Of a DNA stretch of 36,282 nt, positions 7,755 through 20,336 are shown piece by piece. Made by a program: the position numbers and the translations under genes. The DNA comes from Methanolinea sp. (GTDB taxonomy: Archaea > Halobacteriota > Methanomicrobia > Methanomicrobiales > Methanospirillaceae): positions 1 to 36,282 of the forward strand of contig JASEES010000009.1 in the NCBI GenBank assembly GCA_030019395.1, written 5' to 3'. The notes below the pieces were generated by a model, which did not search any database, had not been told where the DNA came from, and was given only the letters and a program-made list of their open reading frames with translations. Each line of letters begins with the position of its first letter. Within the stretch, counting starts at the first letter, position 1.

Positions 7755-8101
7755 TGAAGAAGGACAATATCCTCATCTTTGGGATCATCATTGCCCTTGT
7801 AATCGCGGTTGCAGCGCCGTTCATCGCATCCAGCAACCCGGACGGCCTGGAGAGTGCATTCTTCGGGATATTCGGGGCAAAGGAGATCCATGGTTCGGAA
7901 CTTAACGAGGATGCCGCAGTCGCAGCCGAGGAACAGGTCCAGGAGATCACAGGGAACACGTTCTCGTATGCGGCACCGTTCCCGGATTATTCCATCGAAG
8001 GTCTCGCGAAGATGGGAGAGGCCCTTGCCATCGTGGCAGGGACGATCCTCGTCCTGCTTGTTGCATTCGGGCTCGGAAAAGCCTTTTCCCGCCCGGGATG
8101 A
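7754..8101 (+). CDS. PDGLE-domain membrane subunit of the cobalt/nickel transporter (CbiN/NikN-like)
   Basis: A 115-residue protein with an N-terminal transmembrane helix (about 5-26), the sequence SNPDGLESAFFG that defines the PDGLE domain, a polar extracytoplasmic middle, and a C-terminal transmembrane helix (about 88-110). In this family the small subunit works with CbiM/NikM in metal capture. PDGLE proteins are common in nickel-type systems, while classical CbiN carries a GADG-type loop that is absent here. The ATG at 7754 shares a base with the cbiM stop codon (TGATG), implying translational coupling. Confidence 0.85.
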   Translation: MKKDNILIFGIIIALVIAVAAPFIASSNPDGLESAFFGIFGAKEIHGSELNEDAAVAAEEQVQEITGNTFSYAAPFPDYSIEGLAKMGEALAIVAGTILVLLVAFGLGKAFSRPG

Positions 8102-8155
8102 AAGAATACCTATTTACTTTTTTGCGCCCCACCCGTTCGGGGTAAGGTTCTTTCC

Positions 8156-8989
8156 ATGCACCTCATCGAGACACGGGACCTCTGTCACGTCTACCCCGGA
8201 AACGTCAGGGGCCTTGACAGGGTGAACTTCATCGCACCGCGCAACGCGCGCATTGCAGTGATAGGTGCAAACGGAGCCGGGAAGAGCACGCTTTTCAAGC
8301 ACTTCAACGGTATCCTCCAGCCCACCTCGGGCACGATCCTGATCCGCGGCGAGCCGATCACCCGTGAAAATGTAAAAGAGGTACGGAAGTTCGTGGGTGT
8401 GGTCTTCCAGAACCCCGATGACCAGATCTTCTCTCCGACCGTCGAACAGGATGTGGCGTTCGGTCCGATGAACCTGGGACTCGACGGGGAGACTGTCCGC
8501 CACAGGGTGGAAGAGGCCCTCCGCGTGGTCGGGATCACCCACCTGCGTAACCGCGTCCCCCACCACCTCTCCGGCGGGGAGAAGAAGAGAGTCGCGATCG
8601 CCGGCATCATCGCAATGGAACCTCAGGTGCTGGTGCTCGACGAACCCACTGCGGGGCTCGATCCGGCCGGAGTCCGTGACCTCGTGGACTTTGTCAATTC
8701 GCTTGCCCGCAGGTTCGGCATGACAGTCATCTATTCCACGCACGACGTCTCGCTCGTCCCTGAAATGGCCGATATCGTGTACGTCATGGACAAGGGAAGG
8801 ATTGTTGCGAGCGGCACGTGCAGGGAGGTATTCGTGCAGCACGAGATGCTGGCATCCGTCCGCCTCGAAGTCCCTGTCATTCCACGTCTGATCGGGGCGC
8901 TGCGGCAGGAGGGGGTCGGGATCTCCATGGCGTACACATTTGACGAGGCAAAGAACGCTTTCCTGGAGGCATTCGGGAGGAGGGGATGA
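8156..8989 (+). CDS. cbiO: Cobalt/nickel ECF transporter ATPase CbiO
   Basis: A 277-residue ABC ATPase of the energizing module. Walker A is GANGAGKST (37-45), the Q-loop glutamine is Gln85 in FQNPDDQ, the signature is LSGGEKKR (138-145), Walker B is VLVLDEP (158-164), and the switch histidine is His196 in STHD. The FQNPDDQIFSPTVEQDVAFGP stretch is characteristic of ECF-type ATPases. It follows the PDGLE gene by 54 bases and overlaps cbiQ by 4 bases (GATGA), so the cassette order is cbiM-PDGLE-cbiO-cbiQ. The start ATG at 8156 has GGTAAGG about 9 bases before it. Confidence 0.95.
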   Translation: MHLIETRDLCHVYPGNVRGLDRVNFIAPRNARIAVIGANGAGKSTLFKHFNGILQPTSGTILIRGEPITRENVKEVRKFVGVVFQNPDDQIFSPTVEQDVAFGPMNLGLDGETVRHRVEEALRVVGITHLRNRVPHHLSGGEKKRVAIAGIIAMEPQVLVLDEPTAGLDPAGVRDLVDFVNSLARRFGMTVIYSTHDVSLVPEMADIVYVMDKGRIVASGTCREVFVQHEMLASVRLEVPVIPRLIGALRQEGVGISMAYTFDEAKNAFLEAFGRRG

Positions 8990-9813
8990 TCGAGGAACTC
9001 TTCTTCATCGAGAAGCAGGCATACAGGAAAAGCCCGGTCCACGATATCGACGCCCGGGCGAAGATCATCCTCTGCTTTGCAGCGATCGTCGCGATGGTCG
9101 CCGTCCCGTACTCGCCGGTCGTCTTTCCGGTCGGACTCGTCTTTTTCCTCCTCTTTGCGATCCTCTGGGCACTCTCGCGCCTCTCGCCCCTCGTCTATGG
9201 AAAGAGGGTCCTCATGGTGGTCCCCTTCGGTTTCTTTCTCATACTTGTCCAGATATTCGTACAGAACCCTTACTACACGGTTTACACGTCCATTGCTGAC
9301 CTCCCGTTCGGGATCCATGTCTACCGGGAGTCCGTCGAGTTTGCCTCTATCCTGTTCGTGAAATTCCTCGTCTCCATATCGTTTATCATCCTGCTCTCCT
9401 CCACGACGCGTGTCCAGGACCTCCTGGAGGGGGCCGGCAGGCTCGGTCTCCCGGCAGAGTTCTCACTCGTACTCGGGATGATGGTCCGGTACATATTTGT
9501 CTTCGGGTACATCACGCGTAAGGTTGGCGAATCGCTTGCCGCCCGTTGCTTCTCGCCCTTTGACCGGAACCTGCCGTACCGGTACCGCCTGCGTGTCCTC
9601 GCATATACCATCGGCACGCTCTTCATCCGGTCCTACGAGCAGGGAGAAAGGACGTACATGGCCATGCTCTGCAGGGGATACGGGCGCGAAAGCCACCTCT
9701 ACATCAGGAAGAAGCCCCTCGCAAGAAGGGACCTGTTCTTTCTTTTGGCCTGCATGCCCGTGGTCGTCTGCACCCCCGTCATCGCCTGGCTGTCCTCGCA
9801 GGGACTGCTCTGA
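8986..9813 (+). CDS. cbiQ: Cobalt/nickel ECF transporter transmembrane component CbiQ
   Basis: A 275-residue T-component that couples CbiO hydrolysis to movement of CbiM. It starts with the usual ...KSPVHDIDARAKII segment and has about five to six transmembrane helices. The coupling motif near the C-terminus is recognisable as EQGERTYMAMLCRGYGRES, with the Ala/Cys-Arg-Gly core that contacts the ATPase. The ATG overlaps the cbiO stop by four bases. It is the last gene of the metal-uptake operon; a CCCTTTTTCCC tract follows the stop. Confidence 0.93.
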   Translation: MIEELFFIEKQAYRKSPVHDIDARAKIILCFAAIVAMVAVPYSPVVFPVGLVFFLLFAILWALSRLSPLVYGKRVLMVVPFGFFLILVQIFVQNPYYTVYTSIADLPFGIHVYRESVEFASILFVKFLVSISFIILLSSTTRVQDLLEGAGRLGLPAEFSLVLGMMVRYIFVFGYITRKVGESLAARCFSPFDRNLPYRYRLRVLAYTIGTLFIRSYEQGERTYMAMLCRGYGRESHLYIRKKPLARRDLFFLLACMPVVVCTPVIAWLSSQGLL

Positions 9814-9852
9814 TCGCAACCCTTTTTCCCTTTGAGGGGACCTCTCTTTCTC

Positions 9853-10161
9853 ATGGCAAGCGCGTTTGGACGGGGATTCATCACAAACCTCATGCACATC
9901 TGCAAGCACTTCTCGGGGAAGCCCGAGGAAGCATTTTTCGGGGCAGCAGACCACCTGGAAGAGTTCATCGTTCCCGACCAGTTCAGGGGGACAGAGATCG
10001 AGGAACTCGCGGACAGGCTCCGCAAGCGGATCGTCTGGCACCAGCCGGGGACACTCGACAGGGAGGAGGCAGAAGAGGTGAAGAAACTCATCAACCGCCT
10101 GATCATTGCCATCGACAAGGGGCTCGGGATAAAAGATCCGGACCTCGGTGAATTCCAGTAA
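9853..10161 (+). CDS. Conserved small protein of unknown function
   Basis: A 102-residue soluble, probably all-helical protein with no recognised catalytic motif. It contains NLMHICKHFSGKPEEAFFGAADHLEEF, a central KRIVWHQPGT segment, and a charged C-terminal helix ending IKDPDLGEFQ. The ATG at 9853 was chosen over an in-frame TTG at 9832 because GAGGGG (9834-9839) then sits upstream as a ribosome site and the protein begins at its regular region. It lies between cbiQ (39 bases away) and gyrB (103 bases away) on the same strand. I recall similar unnamed proteins in other Methanomicrobiales, but cannot confirm this here. No function is claimed. Confidence 0.75.
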   Translation: MASAFGRGFITNLMHICKHFSGKPEEAFFGAADHLEEFIVPDQFRGTEIEELADRLRKRIVWHQPGTLDREEAEEVKKLINRLIIAIDKGLGIKDPDLGEFQ

Positions 10162-10252
10162 AATTACCCGGTTTTCCTGAATTAGGCTTATGTGTTTGCG
10201 CGTCCAATACTACATGTGACGCCCGTTCTGCTGGAAAAAGTGTGTTTTTTGA

Positions 10253-14708
<4,456 letters not shown>

Positions 14709-14722
14709 AGTCACCCGTCTCC

Positions 14723-14728
14723 TTTTTT
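14723..14728 (+). terminator. Oligo-T terminator candidate after gyrA
   Basis: A TTTTTT tract 15 bases past the gyrA stop is a plausible archaeal transcription terminator. A GC-rich imperfect hairpin (CCCGGCTGGCGCCGGGG) follows rather than precedes it. Confidence 0.45.
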
Positions 14729-14796
14729 CCCGGCTGGCGCCGGGGAGTTTGCCGGTCGCGATACATTCATCCCCTCGTTTTTCCCTCTTTTTCCCG

Positions 14797-15210
14797 ATGT
14801 ACCAGACGAGGATCCACCAGAAGACGCGTGGCGAGGGGGACATCGTTGATCTGTCGCAGCGCGTGAGGGAAGCGGTCCGGGAGAGCGGTGTCCGCGAGGG
14901 ACTGGTGAACGTCTTTGTGACCGGATCGACTGCTGCCGTGACCACGATCGAGTACGAGAGCGGGGTTCTCAAAGACCTTGTCCGGGCACTCTCGGTCATT
15001 GCACCTGCCACCATTCCCTACGCCCACGACGGTGCATGGGGCGACGGGAACGGTCGATCCCACGTCAGGGCAGCCATCGTCGGCCCCTCCCTTTCCATCC
15101 CGGTGACCGGGGGCGAGCCCGAGCTTGGAACGTGGCAGCAGGTCGTTCTCCTCGAACTCGATGTCAGGCAGGAAAGGGACAGGACAGTCATCATCACCGT
15201 CATGCCCTGA
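14797..15210 (+). CDS. YjbQ/UPF0047 family protein
   Basis: A 137-residue protein of the YjbQ (UPF0047) family, a compact trimeric beta fold. Recognisable family parts are VTGSTAAVTTIEYESG (41-56), YAHDGAWGDGNGRSHVRAAIVG (75-96) with the conserved His/Asp residues that can bind metal or phosphate, and the C-terminal LGTWQQVVLLELD. Some members have weak thiamine-phosphate-synthase activity; the physiological role is unsettled. I start at the ATG at 14797 because family similarity begins there. There is no ribosome site, and a TATA-like GATACATTC about 30 bases upstream suggests an almost leaderless message. It lies after gyrA but separated from it by an oligo-T tract. Confidence 0.88.
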   Translation: MYQTRIHQKTRGEGDIVDLSQRVREAVRESGVREGLVNVFVTGSTAAVTTIEYESGVLKDLVRALSVIAPATIPYAHDGAWGDGNGRSHVRAAIVGPSLSIPVTGGEPELGTWQQVVLLELDVRQERDRTVIITVMP

Positions 15211-15384
15211 AGGAACGAAACAATAACCCTGCATGTGCGGTCCACACCCGCACTTCGCCGGTCCCCCTCTCCAGGAAACACACCGGGTTCTTCCGAAGAC
15301 ACGGGTACCAGATTGAGAACGGCGCTTGCGGTTTTCATCCGGGGGCCGGCCGTGGCCCCATAGCCTTTCGCTGTCTCTCACTCG

Positions 15385-15390
15385 AAAAAA
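15385..15390 (-). terminator. Oligo-T terminator candidate after the UPF0147 gene
   Basis: TTTTTT on the minus strand starts 4 bases beyond the UPF0147 stop codon, consistent with an archaeal oligo-T terminator. The rest of 15211-15393 (183 bases) shows no gene. Confidence 0.4.
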
Positions 15391-15393
15391 GGG

Positions 15394-15657
15394 TCAGTCC
15401 AGCGGGATTGTCTCCAGCTGGGAGACGAGTTCCCAGATACGCGTCCGGGCATGGACGGGCATGTTTGGATCGTTGCTGATCTCGTCGATCTTGGATATCG
15501 CTTCAGCTGCCCGGAGCCCGGTTTTTTTGGAATTATTCATCAGCAGCTGGCGGGTCTCATCTGCGACCCTCCGGATATTTCGCGGTATGGTGCTGTCATC
15601 CATGATGTGCTGGAGCATCTGGATACAGTTCTCGATGGTCTTTTCAGGGTTGGTCAT
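15394..15657 (-). CDS. UPF0147 family small helical protein
   Basis: An 87-residue archaeal protein of the UPF0147 family. It is predicted to be a helical bundle, with segments such as [14 protein letters not shown] and [18 protein letters not shown] matching the family pattern. No catalytic residues are apparent and its function is unknown. GGAGGGG lies six bases before the ATG at 15657, an excellent ribosome site. It is divergent from the p27-like gene, and the TATATA between them is palindromic and could serve both strands. Confidence 0.88.
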   Translation of the reverse strand: MTNPEKTIENCIQMLQHIMDDSTIPRNIRRVADETRQLLMNNSKKTGLRAAEAISKIDEISNDPNMPVHARTRIWELVSQLETIPLD

Positions 15658-15716
15658 GACAATCCCCTCCGGTCGTGCATGAAAAACTCATCAATAACGA
15701 GTCATTCCTGAACCAC

Positions 15717-15744
15717 TACTTATATAGAGGACAAGTCATATAAA
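15717..15744. promoter_or_regulatory. TATA elements between divergent UPF0147 and p27-like genes
   Basis: A palindromic TATATA (15721-15726) and a second CATATAAA (15737-15744) occupy the 114-base divergent region. The first can direct transcription leftward (start near 15697) and rightward (near 15749). The second would put a rightward start near 15766, just before the ATG at 15772. Confidence 0.5.
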
Positions 15745-15771
15745 CCATGCGAAACTGCGGTGTCGGGAAAA

Positions 15772-16170
15772 ATGGCTGGTGAAGGGCAGACGAAACGGGA
15801 AGACGAGATTATGGCCCGCTACCTCCTCAGGGGAGGAAAGATGCTCTCGGCGACATGCCCGGCATGCGGCTGCCCGCTCTTCGAGATCAGGGGGGAAAAG
15901 CTCTGCGTTGTCTGCACCGAAAGGAATGCAGAAAAAGGTGAGCCTGCTGCAGGACTGACCCGGCCGCCCCATCCGGGAGGAGTCGGGGGAGGAGAGGGGA
16001 CGATTCCTGACGGGTTCCGGATGAAGGAATCGCTCGAGCGTGCCATCGTCTCCCTCTGCGAAAAAGCAGCCGCCGAGGAGGACCCGGTACGGGCAAAGAT
16101 CCTGATGGAGGCCGTGCAGGCCGGCGCGGAGGCTTTCCGGAAACTTGCCGGGAAACCGGATCAGCGGTAG
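15772..16170 (+). CDS. Zinc-ribbon protein of the Sjogren/scleroderma autoantigen 1 (p27) family
   Basis: A 132-residue protein. The N-terminal domain has MARYLLRGGKMLSATCPACG followed by PLF and a second Cys pair, giving a zinc ribbon at Cys29/Cys32 and Cys45/Cys48. This pattern, including the LLRGGKML lead-in, is that of the archaeal relatives of the eukaryotic p27 autoantigen, whose role is unknown. A low-complexity Pro/Gly linker (about 60-80) connects to a helical C-terminal half. The ATG at 15772 is preferred; a GTG at 15760 in frame is an alternative. The 3' end overlaps the opposing hef gene by 10 bases. Confidence 0.85.
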   Translation: MAGEGQTKREDEIMARYLLRGGKMLSATCPACGCPLFEIRGEKLCVVCTERNAEKGEPAAGLTRPPHPGGVGGGEGTIPDGFRMKESLERAIVSLCEKAAAEEDPVRAKILMEAVQAGAEAFRKLAGKPDQR

Positions 16171-18401
16171 GGCCGGTGCGAGACTTCCCAAATCTTTTTT
16201 GCCCGTTCCTTTCCTATTCCCTTTACCCTGACAAGATCCTCCTCCTGTGCATTAACCACTGCCTGGACGGAGCCGAAGTGCTCGAGGAGGGCGCGTGCGT
16301 GCTTTGGCCCGATGTCGGGAAACGAGGCGATGATCATCTCTGCCTGCTCCCGCAGCGAGTACCCCGTTTTCCGGACAGGAAGTGTCCTCTCCCTGTCCCC
16401 TCCCTCCTCGCGCCTCGCAAGGATCCCGATGATCTGGGCCGTCTCCTCCTCGTTCCTGGAAAAGAGTACCGAGATGCCGAGGTCGACGGCAATCGCAGCC
16501 AGTGTGCCCCTGATTGCGTTCGGGTGGATGTCCCTTGCCGTGTAGATATCGTCGGTTCCCTCGATGATCAGGACGGGCCGCGGGGCACTCTCGGCGAGGA
16601 CCTTTAACTGGGCAAAGAGGTCCCGGTCAACGAGCGTGTCCACGAAATCCCTGACAGTCTTTCTCTCGACCAGTATCCTGTCCCCTATGGCATAGTCCCC
16701 GGAGGGGAGCCTCCCGATCGCGAGCTGGACGCGGAGAGTGCTTAGGACCTCGACGACCCGCGATGAGGTCTCGCGGTCATCCACCTTCACGACCAGCCCT
16801 TTCTCCGGGAAGTCCCCGATCGAGGACTGGACGGCAGGAGGCGACCGCGGAACGCTCTCGAAGGGGGCCGTTCCGTGGTGCATGCGCCGGATCCCGGCGA
16901 TCATCGACTTCTCGCGGGTCTGGCTCACGTACCGGAAGACCTCGTCGGTCGTCCCCTTCGTGACGAGGACGACGATCCTTCCCCTCCCGCTCCTTCCCGT
17001 CCGCCCTTTCCTCTGGATACTCCTGATCTCGGACGGGACGGCCTCGTAGAAGACGACGAGGTCCGTCGAGGGAATGTCGAGTCCTTCCTCGCCGACGGAG
17101 GTCGCGACAAGCACCCGGAAATCCCCCGCCCTGAACTTCTGCAGGGCCTCGATCTGTTTCTTCTGGGAGAGTCCCTTCTCCGTGTCCCTGGTGGCCTGGC
17201 CGACAAACCGCTGGCAGGGGATGCCCCGTTCCGAGAGGAAATCCACGATCTGCTGGACCATGTCACGGAATGTGGCAAAGATGATGATCCTGCTCTCCGG
17301 CGAGGTCTCAAGCTGTTCTGCAACGACATCTGCAAGGATCCCGGGTTTCGGGTGCAGCTCTCCTCTCCAGGACATGCAGCGCTCAAGGACCCTGATAAAG
17401 ACCGGATCCTTTGCCAGTCGTGCGGCAGACTTGGGGCTGCCGCTCCCGGTCCCCTCGGCGAGCAGGCGGTTGATGTACTGGCAGAAGACGCGGCTTCCCT
17501 GCGATTCTGCGAGGCCGACAGCATGGCGGAGCTTCATCAGCTCGGCATACAGGGACGCTCCCATGTAGCCTGCAGAGTCCCTTTCCTGGATTTTCTGCTG
17601 GACCTGGGCGTTGATGGCATTGAGGGCCTTCATGGAGAGCTGCTGGCGTGGAGGGACCATGAACCCGAGGGACCGGAGCTGAGCCAACCGGGAGTCGATC
17701 AGGGCGTTGATGTCCGCCGTGGCTTTTTTCAGCTCGTCGGGAAGATCCACCTGGATGATCTCGATCTCCCTTTCGTGGATGTAGGGTGCGACGTCAGGGT
17801 CACTCTCGGTCCGGCTCTCGACGCGGGTGATACCCAGGTTCCTGCAGACCTCCTCTACCTTCTCCCTCTCGCCGCCCGGCGACGCCGTCATCGCGAGCAC
17901 GAGGGGTGCCCGGGCGGTCTCGAGGTATCTCCGGGCAATGAAGACGTATGCATAGTTGCCGACCCCCCTGTGGCACTCGTCGAAGATGACGAGCACGACA
18001 TCGGAGAGGTCGTAACTCCCGGAGAGGATATCGTTCTTGATGACCTGCGGCGTTGCAAAGATGACCCGGGCGTCCTTCCATGCCCCTGCACGATCTGACG
18101 CGGGGGTCTCGCCCGTGAACATGGCAAACGTGCGTTCATTCTGCCCGGAGAGGGAGAGAAACTGCGAAAAGAAACGGAGGTGCTGCTCGACGAGCGGCTT
18201 TGTGGGGGCGAGCATCAGCACCCTGCCCCCCTGGTTGTAGAGGCGGGATGCTGCGACGAGGAGGGCTATTGCGGTCTTCCCAAGCCCCGTCGGGAGGACG
18301 ACCATCGTGTTCTCCTCGAGCGCCTTCATCGCGATGGAGAGCTGGTAGGCCCTCGAATCCAGGGTTCCCGGCGCGATGTAAGGGTGGGAGATCGCGGTCA
18401 T
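16161..18401 (-). CDS. hef: Hef-type helicase/nuclease (FANCM/XPF-like)
   Basis: A 746-residue fusion of an SF2 helicase and an XPF-family nuclease, acting on stalled forks and branched DNA. The helicase has Walker A PTGLGKT (37-43), the DECH box (141-144), the TASPGG motif (172-177) and motif VI QRKGRTGRSGRG (463-474). The ERCC4 nuclease spans about 537-665 with VDDRE and the catalytic signature GDRILVERKTVRD (Gly573, Asp574, Glu579-Arg580-Lys581, Asp585). Two helix-hairpin-helix motifs (about 692-745) end the protein. All key residues are intact, unlike some lineages where the helicase or nuclease part is lost. The ATG overlaps the glyS stop (ATGA), so it is the second gene of a glyS-hef operon. 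Confidence 0.96.
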   Translation of the reverse strand: MTAISHPYIAPGTLDSRAYQLSIAMKALEENTMVVLPTGLGKTAIALLVAASRLYNQGGRVLMLAPTKPLVEQHLRFFSQFLSLSGQNERTFAMFTGETPASDRAGAWKDARVIFATPQVIKNDILSGSYDLSDVVLVIFDECHRGVGNYAYVFIARRYLETARAPLVLAMTASPGGEREKVEEVCRNLGITRVESRTESDPDVAPYIHEREIEIIQVDLPDELKKATADINALIDSRLAQLRSLGFMVPPRQQLSMKALNAINAQVQQKIQERDSAGYMGASLYAELMKLRHAVGLAESQGSRVFCQYINRLLAEGTGSGSPKSAARLAKDPVFIRVLERCMSWRGELHPKPGILADVVAEQLETSPESRIIIFATFRDMVQQIVDFLSERGIPCQRFVGQATRDTEKGLSQKKQIEALQKFRAGDFRVLVATSVGEEGLDIPSTDLVVFYEAVPSEIRSIQRKGRTGRSGRGRIVVLVTKGTTDEVFRYVSQTREKSMIAGIRRMHHGTAPFESVPRSPPAVQSSIGDFPEKGLVVKVDDRETSSRVVEVLSTLRVQLAIGRLPSGDYAIGDRILVERKTVRDFVDTLVDRDLFAQLKVLAESAPRPVLIIEGTDDIYTARDIHPNAIRGTLAAIAVDLGISVLFSRNEEETAQIIGILARREEGGDRERTLPVRKTGYSLREQAEMIIASFPDIGPKHARALLEHFGSVQAVVNAQEEDLVRVKGIGKERAKKIWEVSHRPYR

Positions 18402-20122
18402 GGGGACTTGAGTTCCGCAAATGTGGTCCTGCCCCGGATGAGTGAACCGATGAGGGCGGGGAGGTCCCTGACGGGGACCCTGACCTGCTCCATGCTGTCC
18501 CTGTCGCGGAGCGTCACGGTCCCGTCTTCGGGCGTCTGGTAGTCCACGGTGATGGCAAAGGGTGTCCCGATCTCGTCCTGCCTCCTGTACCTCCTCCCGA
18601 TGGCGCCCGAGTCGTCGAACTCGGCAACGATGCCAAAGGTCGTGAGGTCTTCAAGGATCCGGCCCGCGATCTCGGGCAGGCCGTCGCGGTTCATCAGGGG
18701 AAATACGGCGGCCTGGATGGGTGCAATCCGGGGTGGGAGGCGAAGGACACGGCGTTCCTCGTCTTTGACGACCTCTTCTGCATAACTGTGTTCGAGAACC
18801 GCGTAGATCATCCGGTCGATGCCGTAACTGGGCTCGATGACGTGGGGGGTCACTTCCTCACCCGGAACCTCGACCTCCTCCTCGCGGATCTCGTAGAGGT
18901 CGGGCGGGATGAAGATCTCTTCGCCCCCCACGGAGACGGAAATCCCGCCTTCCGCGGGTGCGGACGCTTCGAGGGCTTCTGCCACCCTCTTTGCCCTGTC
19001 GCGGAAGCGGGGACCGAGTGCTCCCATGCGGGGCACGACCCTGACCCGCTTCTCCCTGCGGGGAGCCGGGTAGGGGATGAAGACAGAGAAACGCTCGCCG
19101 CTCTGTTTTTCGTGTGCCCGGAGGTCATAGTCGGTCCGGTCGGCAATCCCGACCGTCTCGACCCACCCGAACCTCTCGGAATAGACTTCCGCGTCCCAGC
19201 AGTCCATCGCGTAATGGGCCCTCTCGTCGGGGAGGTGCTGCCGGAAGCGGAGCCTTTCGGGTTTCACACCGATGGTTACCAGGAGGTCGTGGGTGAGTGC
19301 AAGGTAATACGCGATGAAGCTGTGGGCCACGACGCCCGCGTCCACTGCCTCCTGCATCGTCATCTCGACGGCAGGAGACCCCTCCTGCTGCTGCCTGATC
19401 CCAAGGAGGGGCATGCGGTATCCACTGTACCGGGAGAAGCGGGGATGATCCTTCTTTTCCGGGTGCACGAATATCTCGGCCTCGGCCTGGGTGAACTCCC
19501 GGAGCCGGATCATGCCCTGCCGGGGCGATATCTCGTTCCGGTAGGACTTGCCGATCTGGACTGCACCGAAGGGCAGCCTGTCCCGGTAGAACCGGAGGAG
19601 ACGCGAGAAGTCGGTGAACATCCCCTGGGCGGTCTCCGGCCGGAGGTACCCTTTCCTCTGGGAGCCGGGGCCTATGGAGGTCTCAAACATCAGGTTGAAC
19701 GAAAAGACCCCGACCTCGCCGAGGGGCTCGCTGCAGGAAGGGCAGGGGATGTCGCGGAGCCGGCGTGCAAGTTCCGCGGCATCCATTGCCGATGCCCCGG
19801 TAATTCCTGCCCCCTCGACGACGTGGTCCGCCCGCAGGTACTCCCTGCAGTGGGGGCACTGGCACATCTTGTCGGAAAAACCCTTGACGTGGCCCGAGGC
19901 AATGAATATCTCCTCCTGGCCGATGGTGGGGCACTCGATCTCGTAGTATCCTTCCCGCACGACGTAGAACTCGCGCCAGACGTCTTCGATCCGCCTTTTC
20001 ATCATCGAGCCGAGCGGACCGTAGTCGATGAAACCGGCGACCGAGCCGTAACATTCGGCCGTCGGCCAGATGAACCCCCTCCGCTTTGCAAGGTCCATTA
20101 TCGTATCGTAAATATCGCTCAT
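18398..20122 (-). CDS. glyS: Glycyl-tRNA synthetase, homodimeric class II type
   Basis: A 574-residue archaeal/eukaryotic-type GlyRS. Motifs include the N-terminal KRRGFIWPTAECYGSVAGFIDYGPLG, the zinc-binding insert CPHCREYLRADHVVEG with a later CPSC, motif 2 YRNEISPRQGMIRLREFTQAE, and motif 3 EPSYGIDRMIYAVLEHSY, followed by an anticodon-binding domain. Although the frame is open farther upstream, homology and length support the ATG at 20122. A TATA element (AGATATAAAG on the minus strand) is centred about 24 bases upstream, so the mRNA is probably leaderless. The stop codon overlaps the hef start. Confidence 0.96.
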   Translation of the reverse strand: MSDIYDTIMDLAKRRGFIWPTAECYGSVAGFIDYGPLGSMMKRRIEDVWREFYVVREGYYEIECPTIGQEEIFIASGHVKGFSDKMCQCPHCREYLRADHVVEGAGITGASAMDAAELARRLRDIPCPSCSEPLGEVGVFSFNLMFETSIGPGSQRKGYLRPETAQGMFTDFSRLLRFYRDRLPFGAVQIGKSYRNEISPRQGMIRLREFTQAEAEIFVHPEKKDHPRFSRYSGYRMPLLGIRQQQEGSPAVEMTMQEAVDAGVVAHSFIAYYLALTHDLLVTIGVKPERLRFRQHLPDERAHYAMDCWDAEVYSERFGWVETVGIADRTDYDLRAHEKQSGERFSVFIPYPAPRREKRVRVVPRMGALGPRFRDRAKRVAEALEASAPAEGGISVSVGGEEIFIPPDLYEIREEEVEVPGEEVTPHVIEPSYGIDRMIYAVLEHSYAEEVVKDEERRVLRLPPRIAPIQAAVFPLMNRDGLPEIAGRILEDLTTFGIVAEFDDSGAIGRRYRRQDEIGTPFAITVDYQTPEDGTVTLRDRDSMEQVRVPVRDLPALIGSLIRGRTTFAELKSP

Positions 20123-20140
20123 GGGCACAGGGTCACTCTC

Positions 20141-20150
20141 TTTATATCTG
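20141..20150 (-). promoter_or_regulatory. TATA box of glyS-hef
   Basis: The minus-strand sequence CAGATATAAA, centred about 24-26 bases before the glyS ATG, places the transcription start on or next to the ATG, as for leaderless archaeal messages. Confidence 0.55.
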
Positions 20151-20336
20151 GCACTGCTGCCACAAAAAACTGTGCGGGATTTCCGGTGTTGCGAAAAGGC
20201 ATAAAATATTTGTATGAGGAGGACCATTCCATCAGATCATGGCCCTTTCCGGAAGGATTCCGGCTATTACCGGGCGAAAAGATAGCATTAAATATGTTGC
20301 TGGGTATCTTATTCGGTAATCTGCCAGTGAGGCTTC

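Noticed and set aside
15211-15393. Possible RNA gene in the gap between YjbQ and UPF0147 genes
   Set aside because: Short GC-rich inverted segments occur (GGGGGCCGGCCGTGGCCCC), but no tRNA, snoRNA boxes or promoter could be identified.
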